From the NCBI GenBank assembly GCA_041738715.1, contig JBGSPI010000052.1, positions 34,843 through 98,842 of the forward strand: a DNA stretch of 64,000 bases. The letters run 5' to 3'. This document shows, one piece after another, positions 1 to 8,774 of this stretch (positions are counted from its first letter, which is position 1; each line of letters begins with the position of its first letter). Made by a program: the position numbers and the translations under genes. Below the pieces are notes generated by a model. That model searched no databases. It was not told the DNA's origin and saw nothing but the letters and a program-made list of their open reading frames with translations. The stretch is from Chamaesiphon sp041738715 (GTDB lineage: Bacteria > Cyanobacteriota > Cyanobacteriia > Cyanobacteriales > Chamaesiphonaceae).

Positions 1-2
1 TG

Positions 3-632
3 GTAGACTTGCTGAACAAGTCCCTGGAGCAAACCGACTTTGGTAAGGAAATTATCCCCGGTGCATCAGCCACCCATAATATTCAAGCTTACCTGTTCGA
101 CGGCTACTGGGAGGACATTGGAACGATCGAGTCATTCTACGACGCGAATTTAGCTCTGACGCAGCAACCTACCCCGCCATTTAGCTTCTATGATGAGCAA
201 GCACCAATTTACACTCGATCACGTTACCTACCACCGACAAAGTTATTGGATGCTCATGTGACAGAATCGATGATTGGTGAAGGTTGCATCATCAAAAAAT
301 GTCGGATTCACCACTCAGTTCTGGGTGTCCGCGCACGGGTGATGGATGGTTGCACGATCGAGGATACGCTGATTATGGGTTCGGACTTCTACGAACCTGC
401 ACCGGAACGTAAAATTCAAACTGAAATTGGTGGAGTGCCAATGGGCATCGGCTTCAATACGACAATTCGGCGTGCGATCATCGATAAAAATGCTCGGATC
501 GGCTCTGATGTGGTAATTGTCAATAAAGAGGGAATTGAGGAAGCGCAACGCGAAGATGATGGTTTCTACATTCGGAGCGGGATTGTTGTAGTCCTAAAAA
601 ATGCCACTATTCCCGATCGGACAATTATCTAA
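3..632 (+). CDS. glgC: Glucose-1-phosphate adenylyltransferase, C-terminal part (5' end outside window)
   Basis: Makes ADP-glucose from glucose-1-phosphate and ATP, the committed step of glycogen synthesis. The open frame runs in from the left edge with no start, so about half of the usual ~430-residue protein is present. Visible are the FDGYWEDIGTIESFYDANLAL stretch typical of GlgC, followed by hexapeptide-like repeats of the C-terminal left-handed beta-helix (roughly the last 140 residues), including the conserved ending with ATIPDRTII. A perfect hairpin lies 47 bases after the stop. The identification rests on recall of cyanobacterial GlgC sequences and is firm. Confidence 0.95.
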   Translation, partial: VDLLNKSLEQTDFGKEIIPGASATHNIQAYLFDGYWEDIGTIESFYDANLALTQQPTPPFSFYDEQAPIYTRSRYLPPTKLLDAHVTESMIGEGCIIKKCRIHHSVLGVRARVMDGCTIEDTLIMGSDFYEPAPERKIQTEIGGVPMGIGFNTTIRRAIIDKNARIGSDVVIVNKEGIEEAQREDDGFYIRSGIVVVLKNATIPDRTII

Positions 633-678
633 TTAAGCAACTTGTTAGTTCTTTGTCAACCTTGTTGACATACATCAG

Positions 679-705
679 ATCCCCGACTTTGGAGCAGTCG
701 GGGAT
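679..705 (+). terminator. Hairpin, likely glgC terminator
   Basis: Perfect 10-base arms (ATCCCCGACT / AGTCGGGGAT) around a 7-base loop, shortly after the glgC stop. The following bases are only moderately T-rich, so termination is probable rather than certain. The rest of 633-986 shows no convincing gene; it must hold the serS promoter. Confidence 0.6.
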
Positions 706-986
706 TTATCTCTAGAAATAAAAGATTGGAATCGATCGATTTCACACAAAAATCGACTCTGGTAATGATGTGATAGCAATTTATACTGGTTTAACTCCAT
801 CTGATGACAATTTGACAAGTACCTAAAATTTATTCTCGACACCCACAACAGCGAAAGTATCATCGATTTCACCGCGATCTGTCGTGTCTGTGCGCCTAAA
901 TCCGAACTTTTCAAATCAGTGTCGAGTTTCAGTTGTGGAAACAGCCTAATATAGAATAAACAACCACTTGAGATAGAGTAAAAACG

Positions 987-2273
987 GTGCTGGACATTAG
1001 ACAGATTCGGGAAAATCCAGAAATAGTACAGACGAAACTAGATCGCCGAGGCGAAGGTGTGTATGATATCCAGCCTATTCTCGCTCTAGATAAACAGCAA
1101 CGTGAACTAGAGTTTAATCGCAGTCAACTTCAGGCACGCAGCAACGAAATTGGTAAGCTCGTCGGTGAGAAAATTAAGTCAGGGACAGCACCAACTAGTG
1201 CCGAAATTCAAACTCTCAAAGATGAAGGGAATGCTGTCAAAGCTCAGTTGAGCGAGTTAGAACCAGCCGAACGCGAACTCAAAGCCCAAATTCACACCCT
1301 GCTTTTACAACTCCCTAACCTGCCTAGTGATACAACCCCAATCGGCAAAAGTGAAGCAGAGAATGTCGAAGTCCGTAAATGGGGTGATGAATATATCCCT
1401 AGCAATCCCAATATTCTGCCCCATTGGGATATTGGTGAAAAATTAGGGATCTTAAATTTTGAGAGCAGTGCTAAAGTTGCCCAGAGTCGATTTGTGACGC
1501 TCATGGGTGCAGGTGCAGCACTAGAACGTGCTCTGATTAGCTTTATGCTCGATCGGCAGATCCAAGCTGGTTATACTGAAGTTAGCCCGCCAATTCTGGT
1601 TAATACCGCTTCACTGACAGCAACAGGACAGTTACCTAAATTTGCCGAAGACAGTTTTAAGTGTGCGGAAGATGATTTGTGGCTGATTCCCACCGCCGAA
1701 GTGCCTGTCACCAATCTCTATCGGGGCGACATCCTCAATAGCGAACAACTGCCGATTTATCACTGTGCCTATACCCCCTGTTTCCGACGGGAGGCTGGTA
1801 GTGCAGGTAGAGATACGCGCGGATTAATTCGGCTCCATCAGTTCAATAAAATTGAACTAGTCGAGTTTGTCCATCCTGATACCTCGGAGCAGGAGCACGA
1901 AGCTCTAGTCAAGAATGCTGAAGCCATTCTGCAAGCCCTCAAATTGCCCTATCGAGTGCTAGAACTCTGTAGCGGGGATTTGGGCTTTGCTGCGGTGAAA
2001 TGCTATGACTTAGAAGTGTGGCTGCCTTCGGCTGGCAAGTATCGAGAAATTTCCAGTTGCTCCAATTTCAAAGATTTTCAGGCTCGTCGGGGCGATATCC
2101 GCTTTAAGGAGACGGGGAAAAAAGGGACACAATTTGTTCACACACTGAATGGTTCAGGCTTGGCGGTAGGGCGGACGATGGCAGCAATTTTGGAAAACTA
2201 TCAGCAAGCAGATGGCGCGATCAAAGTCCCCGAAGTACTGCAAACTTATTTGGGCAGGGAAATACTGGCGTAA
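987..2273 (+). CDS. serS: Serine--tRNA ligase
   Basis: Charges tRNA-Ser in the cytoplasm; class II synthetase. The 428-residue length is normal. The N-terminal ~110 residues form the long coiled-coil arm that grips the tRNA variable arm. Motif 2 is seen as FRREAGSAGRDTRGLIRLHQ and motif 3 as NGSGLAVGRTMAAILENYQ near the C-terminus. The start is GTG at 987, giving the usual N-terminus MLDIRQIRENPE. It appears monocistronic. Confidence 0.98.
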   Translation: MLDIRQIRENPEIVQTKLDRRGEGVYDIQPILALDKQQRELEFNRSQLQARSNEIGKLVGEKIKSGTAPTSAEIQTLKDEGNAVKAQLSELEPAERELKAQIHTLLLQLPNLPSDTTPIGKSEAENVEVRKWGDEYIPSNPNILPHWDIGEKLGILNFESSAKVAQSRFVTLMGAGAALERALISFMLDRQIQAGYTEVSPPILVNTASLTATGQLPKFAEDSFKCAEDDLWLIPTAEVPVTNLYRGDILNSEQLPIYHCAYTPCFRREAGSAGRDTRGLIRLHQFNKIELVEFVHPDTSEQEHEALVKNAEAILQALKLPYRVLELCSGDLGFAAVKCYDLEVWLPSAGKYREISSCSNFKDFQARRGDIRFKETGKKGTQFVHTLNGSGLAVGRTMAAILENYQQADGAIKVPEVLQTYLGREILA

Positions 2274-2282
2274 GCTACTAGT

Positions 2283-2410
2283 GGGGGTAATAGTTGAGGC
2301 GGAGGATAAACAACGCTCGTCGAGGCGATCGGGTTGCCGAGCCATTGAAACGAGTAGCCAAAGCTCCAGAAGCCCGCTCTCTACCGTCAGGTGAGAGTCG
2401 GGTAGGTGGA
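2283..2410 (+). other. Possible remnant of a tnpB 3' end with hairpin
   Basis: After serS the plus strand contains a short open stretch ending in a hairpin with arms CCCG-CTCTC and GAGAG-T-CGGG (about 2371-2402). A Lys/Arg/Ser-rich tail followed by such a stem resembles, from memory, the 3' ends of IS200/IS605-type tnpB genes. No catalytic motif is left. This is a weak call; it could equally be an unrelated serS downstream structure. Confidence 0.25.
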
Positions 2411-2517
2411 AAACTAGGATATGTCACAAAAGGCGAAATGAGGAATCAGAATTGGGTCGCTGATCTATGATACTTTTGCCACCCTAACCCCCCAAAGCCT
2501 AATCTCTACTCTCTAAA

Positions 2518-3630
2518 CTAGGGTAAACTCGGTTGAACTTCTGACTTAGTAATTTCCTTATCAGCCGCGCCAGGAACGTCCCCAACTCGCCGATTAACTT
2601 CGATGCCAACTTCCTCCAACACAACCGTTGGCGATAGAGTTTGTTCGCCTTCAACTCGCTTGACTTTCACCTTGCCATCGTAAATGCGATCGCCAACTTC
2701 GACATAGCGGCTAAATGATTCATTTGGCAGTCTAACAATTACCTGGGTTTTTCCGTCTACTTGGATCACGCCAGATACACCAACGGCAGTCGCTAATTTT
2801 GGTTCTGGTTTAGCAACGACAGTATTAATAGGATTAGCTGAACGCTTTAGCGGTTGAGGGACAGGCTTCAGGGCAATTGGTTTAATTGCTAAAGTTGGTT
2901 GAGTGATGGGCTTGAGTGCCACGGTTGGCTTCTGAATTAATGGGGTAGTGCTAGGATTTTTAACTACAGCTACCTTTGGAGTATTTTTCTGCACACTCGG
3001 TTTAGCTGTTTGAGAGCTCTGGGTTTTTGGACTTGTGACCTCGACTTTGGCCAAATCTGGTTTGATTGGTTCGATGGCGACTAGTGACTTTCCTCTCTTT
3101 GCTGCTAGCTTAGTAGCAATTTTGTCAGGAATTTTGCCTTCGCGTAAAGGCTGATTGACACCAGATTTAATAGCGGGCGAATTTGCTGTTGTCGTAGTCT
3201 GACGGAGAGTTTTCGCGATAGTAGCTCTCTGAGGAGGTTGAATCGGCTGACCGAGCAGATCCTTGGGCAATGCTGCTTCGATCGGTTGTAATGATAATGT
3301 CGCAAATGGATCGGGACGACCTTTGGCGACGGTTCTTGCCCAACTATCACCATCAGTGGGTGGAATTAACCCTGCTGCCACATCAACCGAAACAGGCTTC
3401 GTGGCGGTAGATTTTGCTGTAACCAGTGGTGGGGTGGTAGTAGTTGGGCTAGTCACCACTGGGATCGGAGTAGCCGCCGTCGGTGCAACTGTTGGTGCGA
3501 CAGCAGCAGGACTAGCCGTTGCACTCGGACTAGGAGTTGGAGCCGGCTTTTTGTCACCCTCTCCACCGCAACTAGTCATCATCATTGCCAAACTACTCAT
3601 CGCACCCAGATAAAACCAATACTTATTCAT
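2518..3630 (-). CDS. Putative secreted lipoprotein, Pro/Thr/Lys-rich
   Basis: Function not recognised. The N-terminus has a short hydrophobic segment ending at Cys21 in MMMTSCGG, a plausible lipobox, followed by a Pro/Thr/Ala-rich linker. The middle (about residues 110-280) is low-complexity, basic and proline-rich. The last ~90 residues (VSGVIQVDGKTQVIVRLPNE onward, with VEVGDRIYDGKVKVKRVEG) look like a small beta-rich domain reminiscent of pilus-assembly PilP-type or other envelope proteins; that likeness is impression only. The gene follows sigF on the same strand with a ~200-base gap. Confidence 0.75.
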   Translation of the reverse strand: MNKYWFYLGAMSSLAMMMTSCGGEGDKKPAPTPSPSATASPAAVAPTVAPTAATPIPVVTSPTTTTPPLVTAKSTATKPVSVDVAAGLIPPTDGDSWARTVAKGRPDPFATLSLQPIEAALPKDLLGQPIQPPQRATIAKTLRQTTTTANSPAIKSGVNQPLREGKIPDKIATKLAAKRGKSLVAIEPIKPDLAKVEVTSPKTQSSQTAKPSVQKNTPKVAVVKNPSTTPLIQKPTVALKPITQPTLAIKPIALKPVPQPLKRSANPINTVVAKPEPKLATAVGVSGVIQVDGKTQVIVRLPNESFSRYVEVGDRIYDGKVKVKRVEGEQTLSPTVVLEEVGIEVNRRVGDVPGAADKEITKSEVQPSLP

Positions 3631-3833
3631 TACGTTCTATACCTCGTTCTTATTGATATCTATACACATATAATGCTGCTGACGATAGATTAAATGCTCA
3701 TTCTGTCCCACTGTGTAAGATTGAGACTAAATCAATGGTGGTCAAAAGTCAGAGCGACGATCTCGGCTGTCAGTATTGCTTAATGGATTGTTTATTTTTA
3801 TACTACCCAAATGCTGGTCGATAATATCGCTGT

Positions 3834-4607
3834 CTAAGCTTCATTGCTAATCAATAACATTTTTAGTCGATTCAGCCCTTTTTTGACATGACGAGAGACA
3901 GTGATCACACTAATATCCATGCGCTCGGCGACCTGTTTTTGCGTCAGATCGTGGAGGAAGACAAATTCGAGGATTTCGCGGGTGTGCTGTTCTAATGCCA
4001 CTAAACTTTGTTGGACACGTAATCGATCTTCTTGGGTCAGTTGAAAGCTCTGATACTGTCGATCGGGTAACATATCCACTAGATTGTGTGCTTCTTCATC
4101 ACTGCCAACCGGAGCATCCAAACTGACTGGTTGACGGTTTTGATAAGCCAGTTTGATTTCCTGCCATTCCGTGATCGGAAGATCCAAAGCACAGGCTATT
4201 TCCACTTCCGTGGGTTGACGTTGGTACTTCGCTTGAAAGTCTCTAGTAATCGTACCCGCTTGTTGGATCATGGCAAACCAGCGGCGAGGCATTCTCAGGA
4301 CTGAACTCTTATCCCGTAGGTAATGCTGAATTTCACCTCGGATATAGGGGATGGCAAACGTACTAAAAGCACATCCTTTGCTAATCTCAAACTTATCGAT
4401 CGCATTAATCAGTCCGATGCTACCAACCTGAAGTAAATCATCATAAGTTTCTTGGCATTGATTTACCCAAAAATGTGCTTCCTTGCGCACTAACCCTAAG
4501 TTTAGCTCGACAATCTGGTTGCGCAGACCAGCTTTGCCAGTCTGTTGATATTCCCGCAGTAGTTGTAAACTTTGATGCTTGAGATCGCATTCTAAACTGG
4601 TACTCAT
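3834..4607 (-). CDS. sigF: RNA polymerase sigma factor, SigF type (group 3)
   Basis: Directs RNA polymerase to alternative promoters; in other cyanobacteria SigF controls motility, pilin and stress genes. The 257-residue protein has region 2 with YDDLLQVGSIGLINAIDKFE and FSTFAIPYIRGEIQHYLRDK, region 3, and a region 4 helix-turn-helix (LTQKQVAERMDISVITVSRH) near the C-terminus. Length and motifs match the sigma-B/F/G family in cyanobacteria. No anti-sigma gene is adjacent. The group is sure; the exact paralogue is likely SigF. Confidence 0.9.
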   Translation of the reverse strand: MSTSLECDLKHQSLQLLREYQQTGKAGLRNQIVELNLGLVRKEAHFWVNQCQETYDDLLQVGSIGLINAIDKFEISKGCAFSTFAIPYIRGEIQHYLRDKSSVLRMPRRWFAMIQQAGTITRDFQAKYQRQPTEVEIACALDLPITEWQEIKLAYQNRQPVSLDAPVGSDEEAHNLVDMLPDRQYQSFQLTQEDRLRVQQSLVALEQHTREILEFVFLHDLTQKQVAERMDISVITVSRHVKKGLNRLKMLLISNEA

Positions 4608-5340
4608 GACAATTTATTCATTCAGAGTTGATATTGATGCACTTTCAGATGTTAGGTAATCTCAATCTATTTAGTTCAGAGTGACTTGGTGACTACCTAC
4701 CTAAATTACATAAATGATTAACCCCTCCGCGTCGAGTTTAATCTTTGGCACCGATAAATTCCATCAGTAGGATTACTAGTTCTCCGTATCTACCGAAAAT
4801 TAAATTTATCTATCTCCGTGATTATACGTAATCGTTTTTCTCGATCTAATTCAAGTAGGTTTAATGACATTTTCGCCGATTGGTTTGCAAATGGTTGTGA
4901 TAACTCCATCAGGATCTTCACGATCATTATCACAAGTGAAGCAAATAGACTCGCAGTAATATGTGGCTTGGCTATACTGTCGGAATTTCGCTACTCGCTA
5001 GCGTTTGAGTTAGAACCTAAGACAATAGGTAAGTACTGTAGTTTTATTACAAGAAAGCTGCAAAATGAAAAATATCTACACAATCAACATCCTAACAATG
5101 TACTCTGGCATCAATTTCCAACCAAAGTTACATGAATTGCAATCTGGCTCGGTTAGTCAGCGACTGAAGTCGCTGCGCTGACTCAAACAAGAACAAGTAT
5201 TAGTTTAACCGAACCGTATTGACATGGATCGGATTGTGTAGATTTAGTCTAGCTGACTGGACTGTAAATATTTTTAGTCCAGGCGCGTTAACAACATAGT
5301 TTCCAAATCGATCGTCTTTTAATTATGCTCAGACTATCTA
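4608..5340. other. Long intergenic region
   Basis: 733 bases between the sigF start and the cyabrB end. A 105-codon open frame at 4818-5135 has no recognisable motif and no good ribosome-binding site, so I do not call it. The only clear structure is the hairpin at 5155-5183. The sigF promoter must lie near 4608-4750. Confidence 0.5.
5155..5183. repeat. Nested inverted repeat
   Basis: Outer arms AGTCAGCG / CGCTGACT enclose a second, competing pair AGCGACT / AGTCGCT, so the RNA could form two alternative stems. Sequences of this 'gactgaagtc' type are common dispersed repeats in cyanobacteria. It could also be a terminator reading either way; no T-tract follows. Confidence 0.5.
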
Positions 5341-5721
5341 CTACTCAGCTTGATTTCGATCGATCTGAATCAGGTGGATATGCTTGTAGCCAAGCTTAAT
5401 TTCAAACTCGTCTCCTTCAGATAAACCCATCTCTTTAGTGTAGGTTGAACCGATCACAATTTGGAGATTTTTGTGTACTGTCACTTTATAAGTGGGTGCG
5501 CGACCTCGACCGTCTAAGCTACCTTCTGGGTCGAGAGGAACACCTTTTGCTGCGAGTACAGCATCATAAAAATCAGTCAAATTAACACGCACCTGACCAG
5601 TTTTAGATGTGCTGTAATAACCGCATTGTCTAGCTGTTTCGCGTCTGGGAAGGTTGGAGAGTTCCTTGACTTTTTGAAGTAGAGCTTTCCCGGTCAAGGG
5701 AGTAGGTGAAGTTTCTGTCAT
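5341..5721 (-). CDS. cyAbrB-family transcriptional regulator
   Basis: Cyanobacteria-specific AbrB-like DNA-binding protein, 126 residues. The N-terminal segment (LTGKALLQKVKELSNLPRRE, RVNLTDFYDAVLAAKGVPLD) is the family signature. The AbrB-type swapped-hairpin fold is C-terminal here (about residues 78-120, including VIGSTYTKEMGLSEGDEFEI). Members act as global regulators of carbon/nitrogen balance and hydrogenase expression. The sequence looks closer to the cyAbrB1 (CalA/Sll0359) branch, but I cannot separate the two paralogues with certainty. It stands alone. Confidence 0.9.
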   Translation of the reverse strand: MTETSPTPLTGKALLQKVKELSNLPRRETARQCGYYSTSKTGQVRVNLTDFYDAVLAAKGVPLDPEGSLDGRGRAPTYKVTVHKNLQIVIGSTYTKEMGLSEGDEFEIKLGYKHIHLIQIDRNQAE

Positions 5722-6024
5722 TTGCTTACTAAATATCTCGACATCTATAGAACAGTGAACAAAGCGAAGAGCGAAAATAGCTCTTTATAAATATATCTCC
5801 AAATTGCTCAGAAATAACAAAAATTTTATAAAATCTGGGAAGTTTAGATAAAGTTTTATTAGGTACAATCTCGGTGTGAAATTATAAATTATCTACGATC
5901 GAGGTTAGGGTTCGGCAATTTTTGGTTAATTGGCTAAAAGGTCTACGCTTGACTACAGATCGAAAATACCTAGTTAATTATGGCATGATGGAGCTATGGT
6001 GCTGTTGAAAGGTAAATATCAATC

Positions 6025-6267
6025 GTGACTAAGAAAATACAATCAGACCCAACAACGTTGGCTAATACTGTGGATCTTTCCCCCACTACAAATAAGGGTG
6101 ACAAGATGGAAGATAATTCGTCTCTGTCTTCAGCGGAACCGAGTTTCGGCTGGAATGTCTATGCCGAACAAATTAATGGTCGATTTGCCATGGTCGGGTT
6201 TGTCTTATTATTAGCCTTAGAACTATTCACTGGTCAGAATTTATTCACCTGGCTAGGATTAAAATAG
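6025..6267 (+). CDS. hli: High-light-inducible protein (one-helix chlorophyll-binding)
   Basis: Thylakoid protein of the Hlip/Scp family that binds chlorophyll and carotenoid and protects photosystem II assembly under strong light. It has one membrane helix with the family motif EQINGRFAMVGFVLLLALEL. The GTG at 6025 gives 80 residues; an ATG at 6106 with a good AAGG-type site gives 53 residues and is a real alternative start. The gene converges on ycf66, with a hairpin between them. Confidence 0.93.
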   Translation: MTKKIQSDPTTLANTVDLSPTTNKGDKMEDNSSLSSAEPSFGWNVYAEQINGRFAMVGFVLLLALELFTGQNLFTWLGLK

Positions 6268-6351
6268 GTGAGCAGGGCAGATCGCTCGGTATCAAACATC
6301 AAACTTTGAATCCGCAACGCTAGAAACATTCACTTACCCTACCAAGCAAAA

Positions 6352-6393
6352 CGCGCGATCTCCAAGGGCAAATTAAGCCGTGGAGATTGCGCG
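6352..6393. terminator. Bidirectional hairpin between hli and ycf66
   Basis: Thirteen-base arms CGCGCGATCTCCA and TGGAGATTGCGCG (one G-U pair) around a 16-base loop, in the 150-base gap between two convergent genes. The position suits a terminator used from both sides. Confidence 0.65.
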
Positions 6394-6416
6394 TTGAGAA
6401 CTAAAGATAAATTGAT

Positions 6417-7334
6417 TTAATATTGATCGGGAAAAACGATCGGCTCTTCAGTGCCGGACGGTGGTAAAGCAGCTTCGGGATGAACGGGTTCGTAATCGAC
6501 GTAGCCGGTCATCGATCCGTTGGCACTGCGGCTATTTGTTGGCAGATCGTGCCGATTATCGTCGCGATCTGGACGTGTCGATCGATTGCGACGGCGGCGG
6601 GGTGTAGAGTCTTCATTCAGATTGTCGCGATTAAATTCACTGGTGGCGCGAGTATCGTCAGTTTCGAGCCAACCCCGATCCTCAGTTCGCGCACGGCTAC
6701 CAGATCTATCCTGGCGATCGCGGTCGAAACGCTGAGATGAACGGTCTTGAGTGAGATCTGCATCTGGGAGGGCACGTTGAGCCGTTCTGGGACTCGGCAG
6801 GTCGTCCCAAAGGTTGGGATCGCGGCGTTCGCCATAACGTTCATCTTCTCCATCTCTAGCATCAAACGATCGATTGCGCCGACGAGAGAGCATCGGTTCA
6901 ACTTCTGACTCCTGACGTTCGGCTAATAACCGTCGCTCCTCATCTTCATAATTTACTTCTCTGCGTCTTTTGGCTGGGCGACGCTCTCTGGGCTGATCTA
7001 AATAATCGTCTTCCAACCGGGCATTATAAACGGATTTGGGCCGCTCTGCACCCACTTGTCTGTTTTTAAGTTGTTTGTTTTCGGCTCTTAAATTAATAAA
7101 TCGCCACATCAGACTGATAGTTGCTGAAAGCAATAACAATTGTTGGAATGCCATTGCTGCACCTAGATCGAGACTAACCATTAACAGCAAGCCACAGACG
7201 ATCCCAACGATCACATAGATATTGTCAGAATCCTCGGATAAGTTTGGTTTGAGCTTGCTGGTAACGAATAAAGATAGAGAAGCAATAATTAGAACTAAAC
7301 CAAATAATAATGCTGCGGGAATGCCAAAACTCAT
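6417..7334 (-). CDS. ycf66: Ycf66 family protein
   Basis: Membrane protein of unknown function found in cyanobacteria and some plastids. The N-terminal ~95 residues hold three hydrophobic segments (AALLFGLVLIIASLSLFV, IYVIVGIVCGLLLMVSLDL, AMAFQQLLLLSATISLMW), which is the Ycf66 domain. The remaining ~200 residues are a highly charged, Arg/Asp-rich and probably disordered tail. The start MSFGIPAALLFG fits the family. Confidence 0.9.
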   Translation of the reverse strand: MSFGIPAALLFGLVLIIASLSLFVTSKLKPNLSEDSDNIYVIVGIVCGLLLMVSLDLGAAMAFQQLLLLSATISLMWRFINLRAENKQLKNRQVGAERPKSVYNARLEDDYLDQPRERRPAKRRREVNYEDEERRLLAERQESEVEPMLSRRRNRSFDARDGEDERYGERRDPNLWDDLPSPRTAQRALPDADLTQDRSSQRFDRDRQDRSGSRARTEDRGWLETDDTRATSEFNRDNLNEDSTPRRRRNRSTRPDRDDNRHDLPTNSRSANGSMTGYVDYEPVHPEAALPPSGTEEPIVFPDQY

Positions 7335-7686
7335 AACTAATAAATTTTCTCCAACTTTTCAGCAAGCTCGGAGGCTTTAACCCGATCCGATCTTTGCTTG
7401 AATACTATAGATCCTAACGAAAAATCGCGCGGATGTGTGCTAACGAGTGTACCATCTCTAGTTTGCCCCAATCTGAACCGATCGTTCATCTATAGAGATC
7501 GTTGGATTTTGTCATAACAAAAACCTCAATCAGATCGGCTGCCGATCTGATAATGATGGCTAGCTTTTGACCTAACTGAGGTTAGAAGTTATCGGTCGGT
7601 TCTCGTTGGCGGTAGCGAAGCGTTGCTGAAGGCTAGACTTTGCCCCACTAAAAGCCTCTCCCACGCAGAAAGGCTTCTCCAACGAA
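7335..7686. other. Intergenic region with palindromes
   Basis: Between the start of ycf66 and the end of psbX. It contains a 23-base palindrome at 7529-7551 (arms ATCAGATCGGC / GCCGATCTGAT, one-base centre). A larger folded block at 7603-7685 is bounded by TCGTTGG / CCAACGA and has the 'gcgaagcgttgctgaaggct' composition of dispersed cyanobacterial repeats. The first may terminate psbX transcription. No gene seen. Confidence 0.5.
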
Positions 7687-7806
7687 CTAGTTGCGTTGAA
7701 CCTTGTCTTTTTGGCTGATGAAGATTAACCCGACAGTAGCAGGGACAACTACGATCAATCCGCCGTAAAGTAGGCTATACAAAAAATTGGCTAATGTAGG
7801 TGTCAT
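7687..7806 (-). CDS. psbX: Photosystem II protein PsbX
   Basis: Small single-helix subunit of photosystem II near the QB site and cytochrome b559. The 39-residue product reads MTPTLANFLYSLLYGG, then a hydrophobic run, then PATVGLIFISQKDKVQRN; the ending is diagnostic. It is too short for most gene finders, but the ATG, the stop and the family match are clear. Confidence 0.95.
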   Translation of the reverse strand: MTPTLANFLYSLLYGGLIVVVPATVGLIFISQKDKVQRN

Positions 7807-7976
7807 AACGTTTTTTATCCTGGGATCGATTAAGAGATTCTTTCCTCTAATTTTAGCTATTTAGTTGCATGATGAGAAGTATTTAACTAAATTAACTCGA
7901 TTTGGAGATTGCTATCATAGGAGCAAGACTGTCAGATCCTGACTGGCTAACATTAACTTATCTCAATTTGGATTGA

Positions 7977-8705
7977 GTGACGATCGTGAACCTCCGTAAG
8001 TTCTTTCAGTTTTGCTTCCTCGTTGTCGCTGTGGCAGTAGCGATCGGGTTATTTTACCCGCAATGGTTGGACAATTCTCTGGCACAGAGAATTAGCCAAA
8101 GCTCTGATTCATTCCGTTTTGCTCAAATCCAACAAATCGATTCACCGACACCAAAACAAGCTTGGGGGAAAACTGGGGCGCAAGCCTTACCAATTGCCGC
8201 TCAAATTATGGCCATTCGCAATCAGGGGGGTGTGCCGTTAAGTAGAATACAGAAGGCTTATTTGCGACCTCTATTTGGTAGTTTAGTCGATCGAGTCACG
8301 GTGGTATATCAAGCTCAATTACTCGATCGCTGGTCACAAGGCGGGACGGAAACACACATTGGCGAAATCGAGTCAGCAGCCCAAACTTACTGCGATCGTA
8401 TTTATGTTCGCGCTCCTGCCAAGCAACAAGATACCGATCTATTGGTCTTACTGGCTCATGAACTAACTCACTCCCAACAGTGTATTGATTTTGGTGGGAT
8501 TGGCAAGTTTGGATATCAGTATTTTCAAGGCTATTATCAAGGCGGACAAACCTATGCAAATAATCCGTTAGAAAAGTCGGCTCGATCGATGGAACGCAAA
8601 TTTGCGAGTCAATTGTGTCGCGCCATCGGCTGTCCACCTTCTCAGGGTCGTTATTATGTCAACTATAAAGGTTGGGGACTGAAATTACCTGTCAAGTTAA
8701 GCTAA
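7977..8705 (+). CDS. Membrane-anchored HExxH protein (DUF4157-like)
   Basis: Function unknown. The N-terminus (about residues 10-27, FCFLVVAVAVAIGLFYP) is a signal anchor or signal peptide. The region around residues 155-175 contains LLAHELTHSQQC, an HExxH zinc-binding motif within a fold that resembles the DUF4157 putative metallopeptidase family. The 242-residue length covers one such domain. The start is GTG at 7977, with another GTG three codons later. It is flanked by unrelated genes, so context gives no substrate. Confidence 0.75.
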   Translation: MTIVNLRKFFQFCFLVVAVAVAIGLFYPQWLDNSLAQRISQSSDSFRFAQIQQIDSPTPKQAWGKTGAQALPIAAQIMAIRNQGGVPLSRIQKAYLRPLFGSLVDRVTVVYQAQLLDRWSQGGTETHIGEIESAAQTYCDRIYVRAPAKQQDTDLLVLLAHELTHSQQCIDFGGIGKFGYQYFQGYYQGGQTYANNPLEKSARSMERKFASQLCRAIGCPPSQGRYYVNYKGWGLKLPVKLS

Positions 8706-8774
8706 TCACCCTAGCTATTGTACGAATGAAGATAAATATAGGAAGCTAGACAACCAAGAACCATAAATCAACAA

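Noticed and set aside
675..914. 79-codon minus-strand frame between glgC and serS
   Set aside because: It runs through the glgC terminator hairpin and shows no family likeness.
3263..3613. 116-codon Gly/Ala/Val-rich frame opposite the lipoprotein gene
   Set aside because: It is the antisense shadow of the Pro/Thr/Ala-rich linker of the real gene at 2518-3630.
4818..5135. 105-codon open frame upstream of sigF
   Set aside because: GTG start, no ribosome-binding site, no recognisable motif, and composition like the surrounding intergenic DNA.
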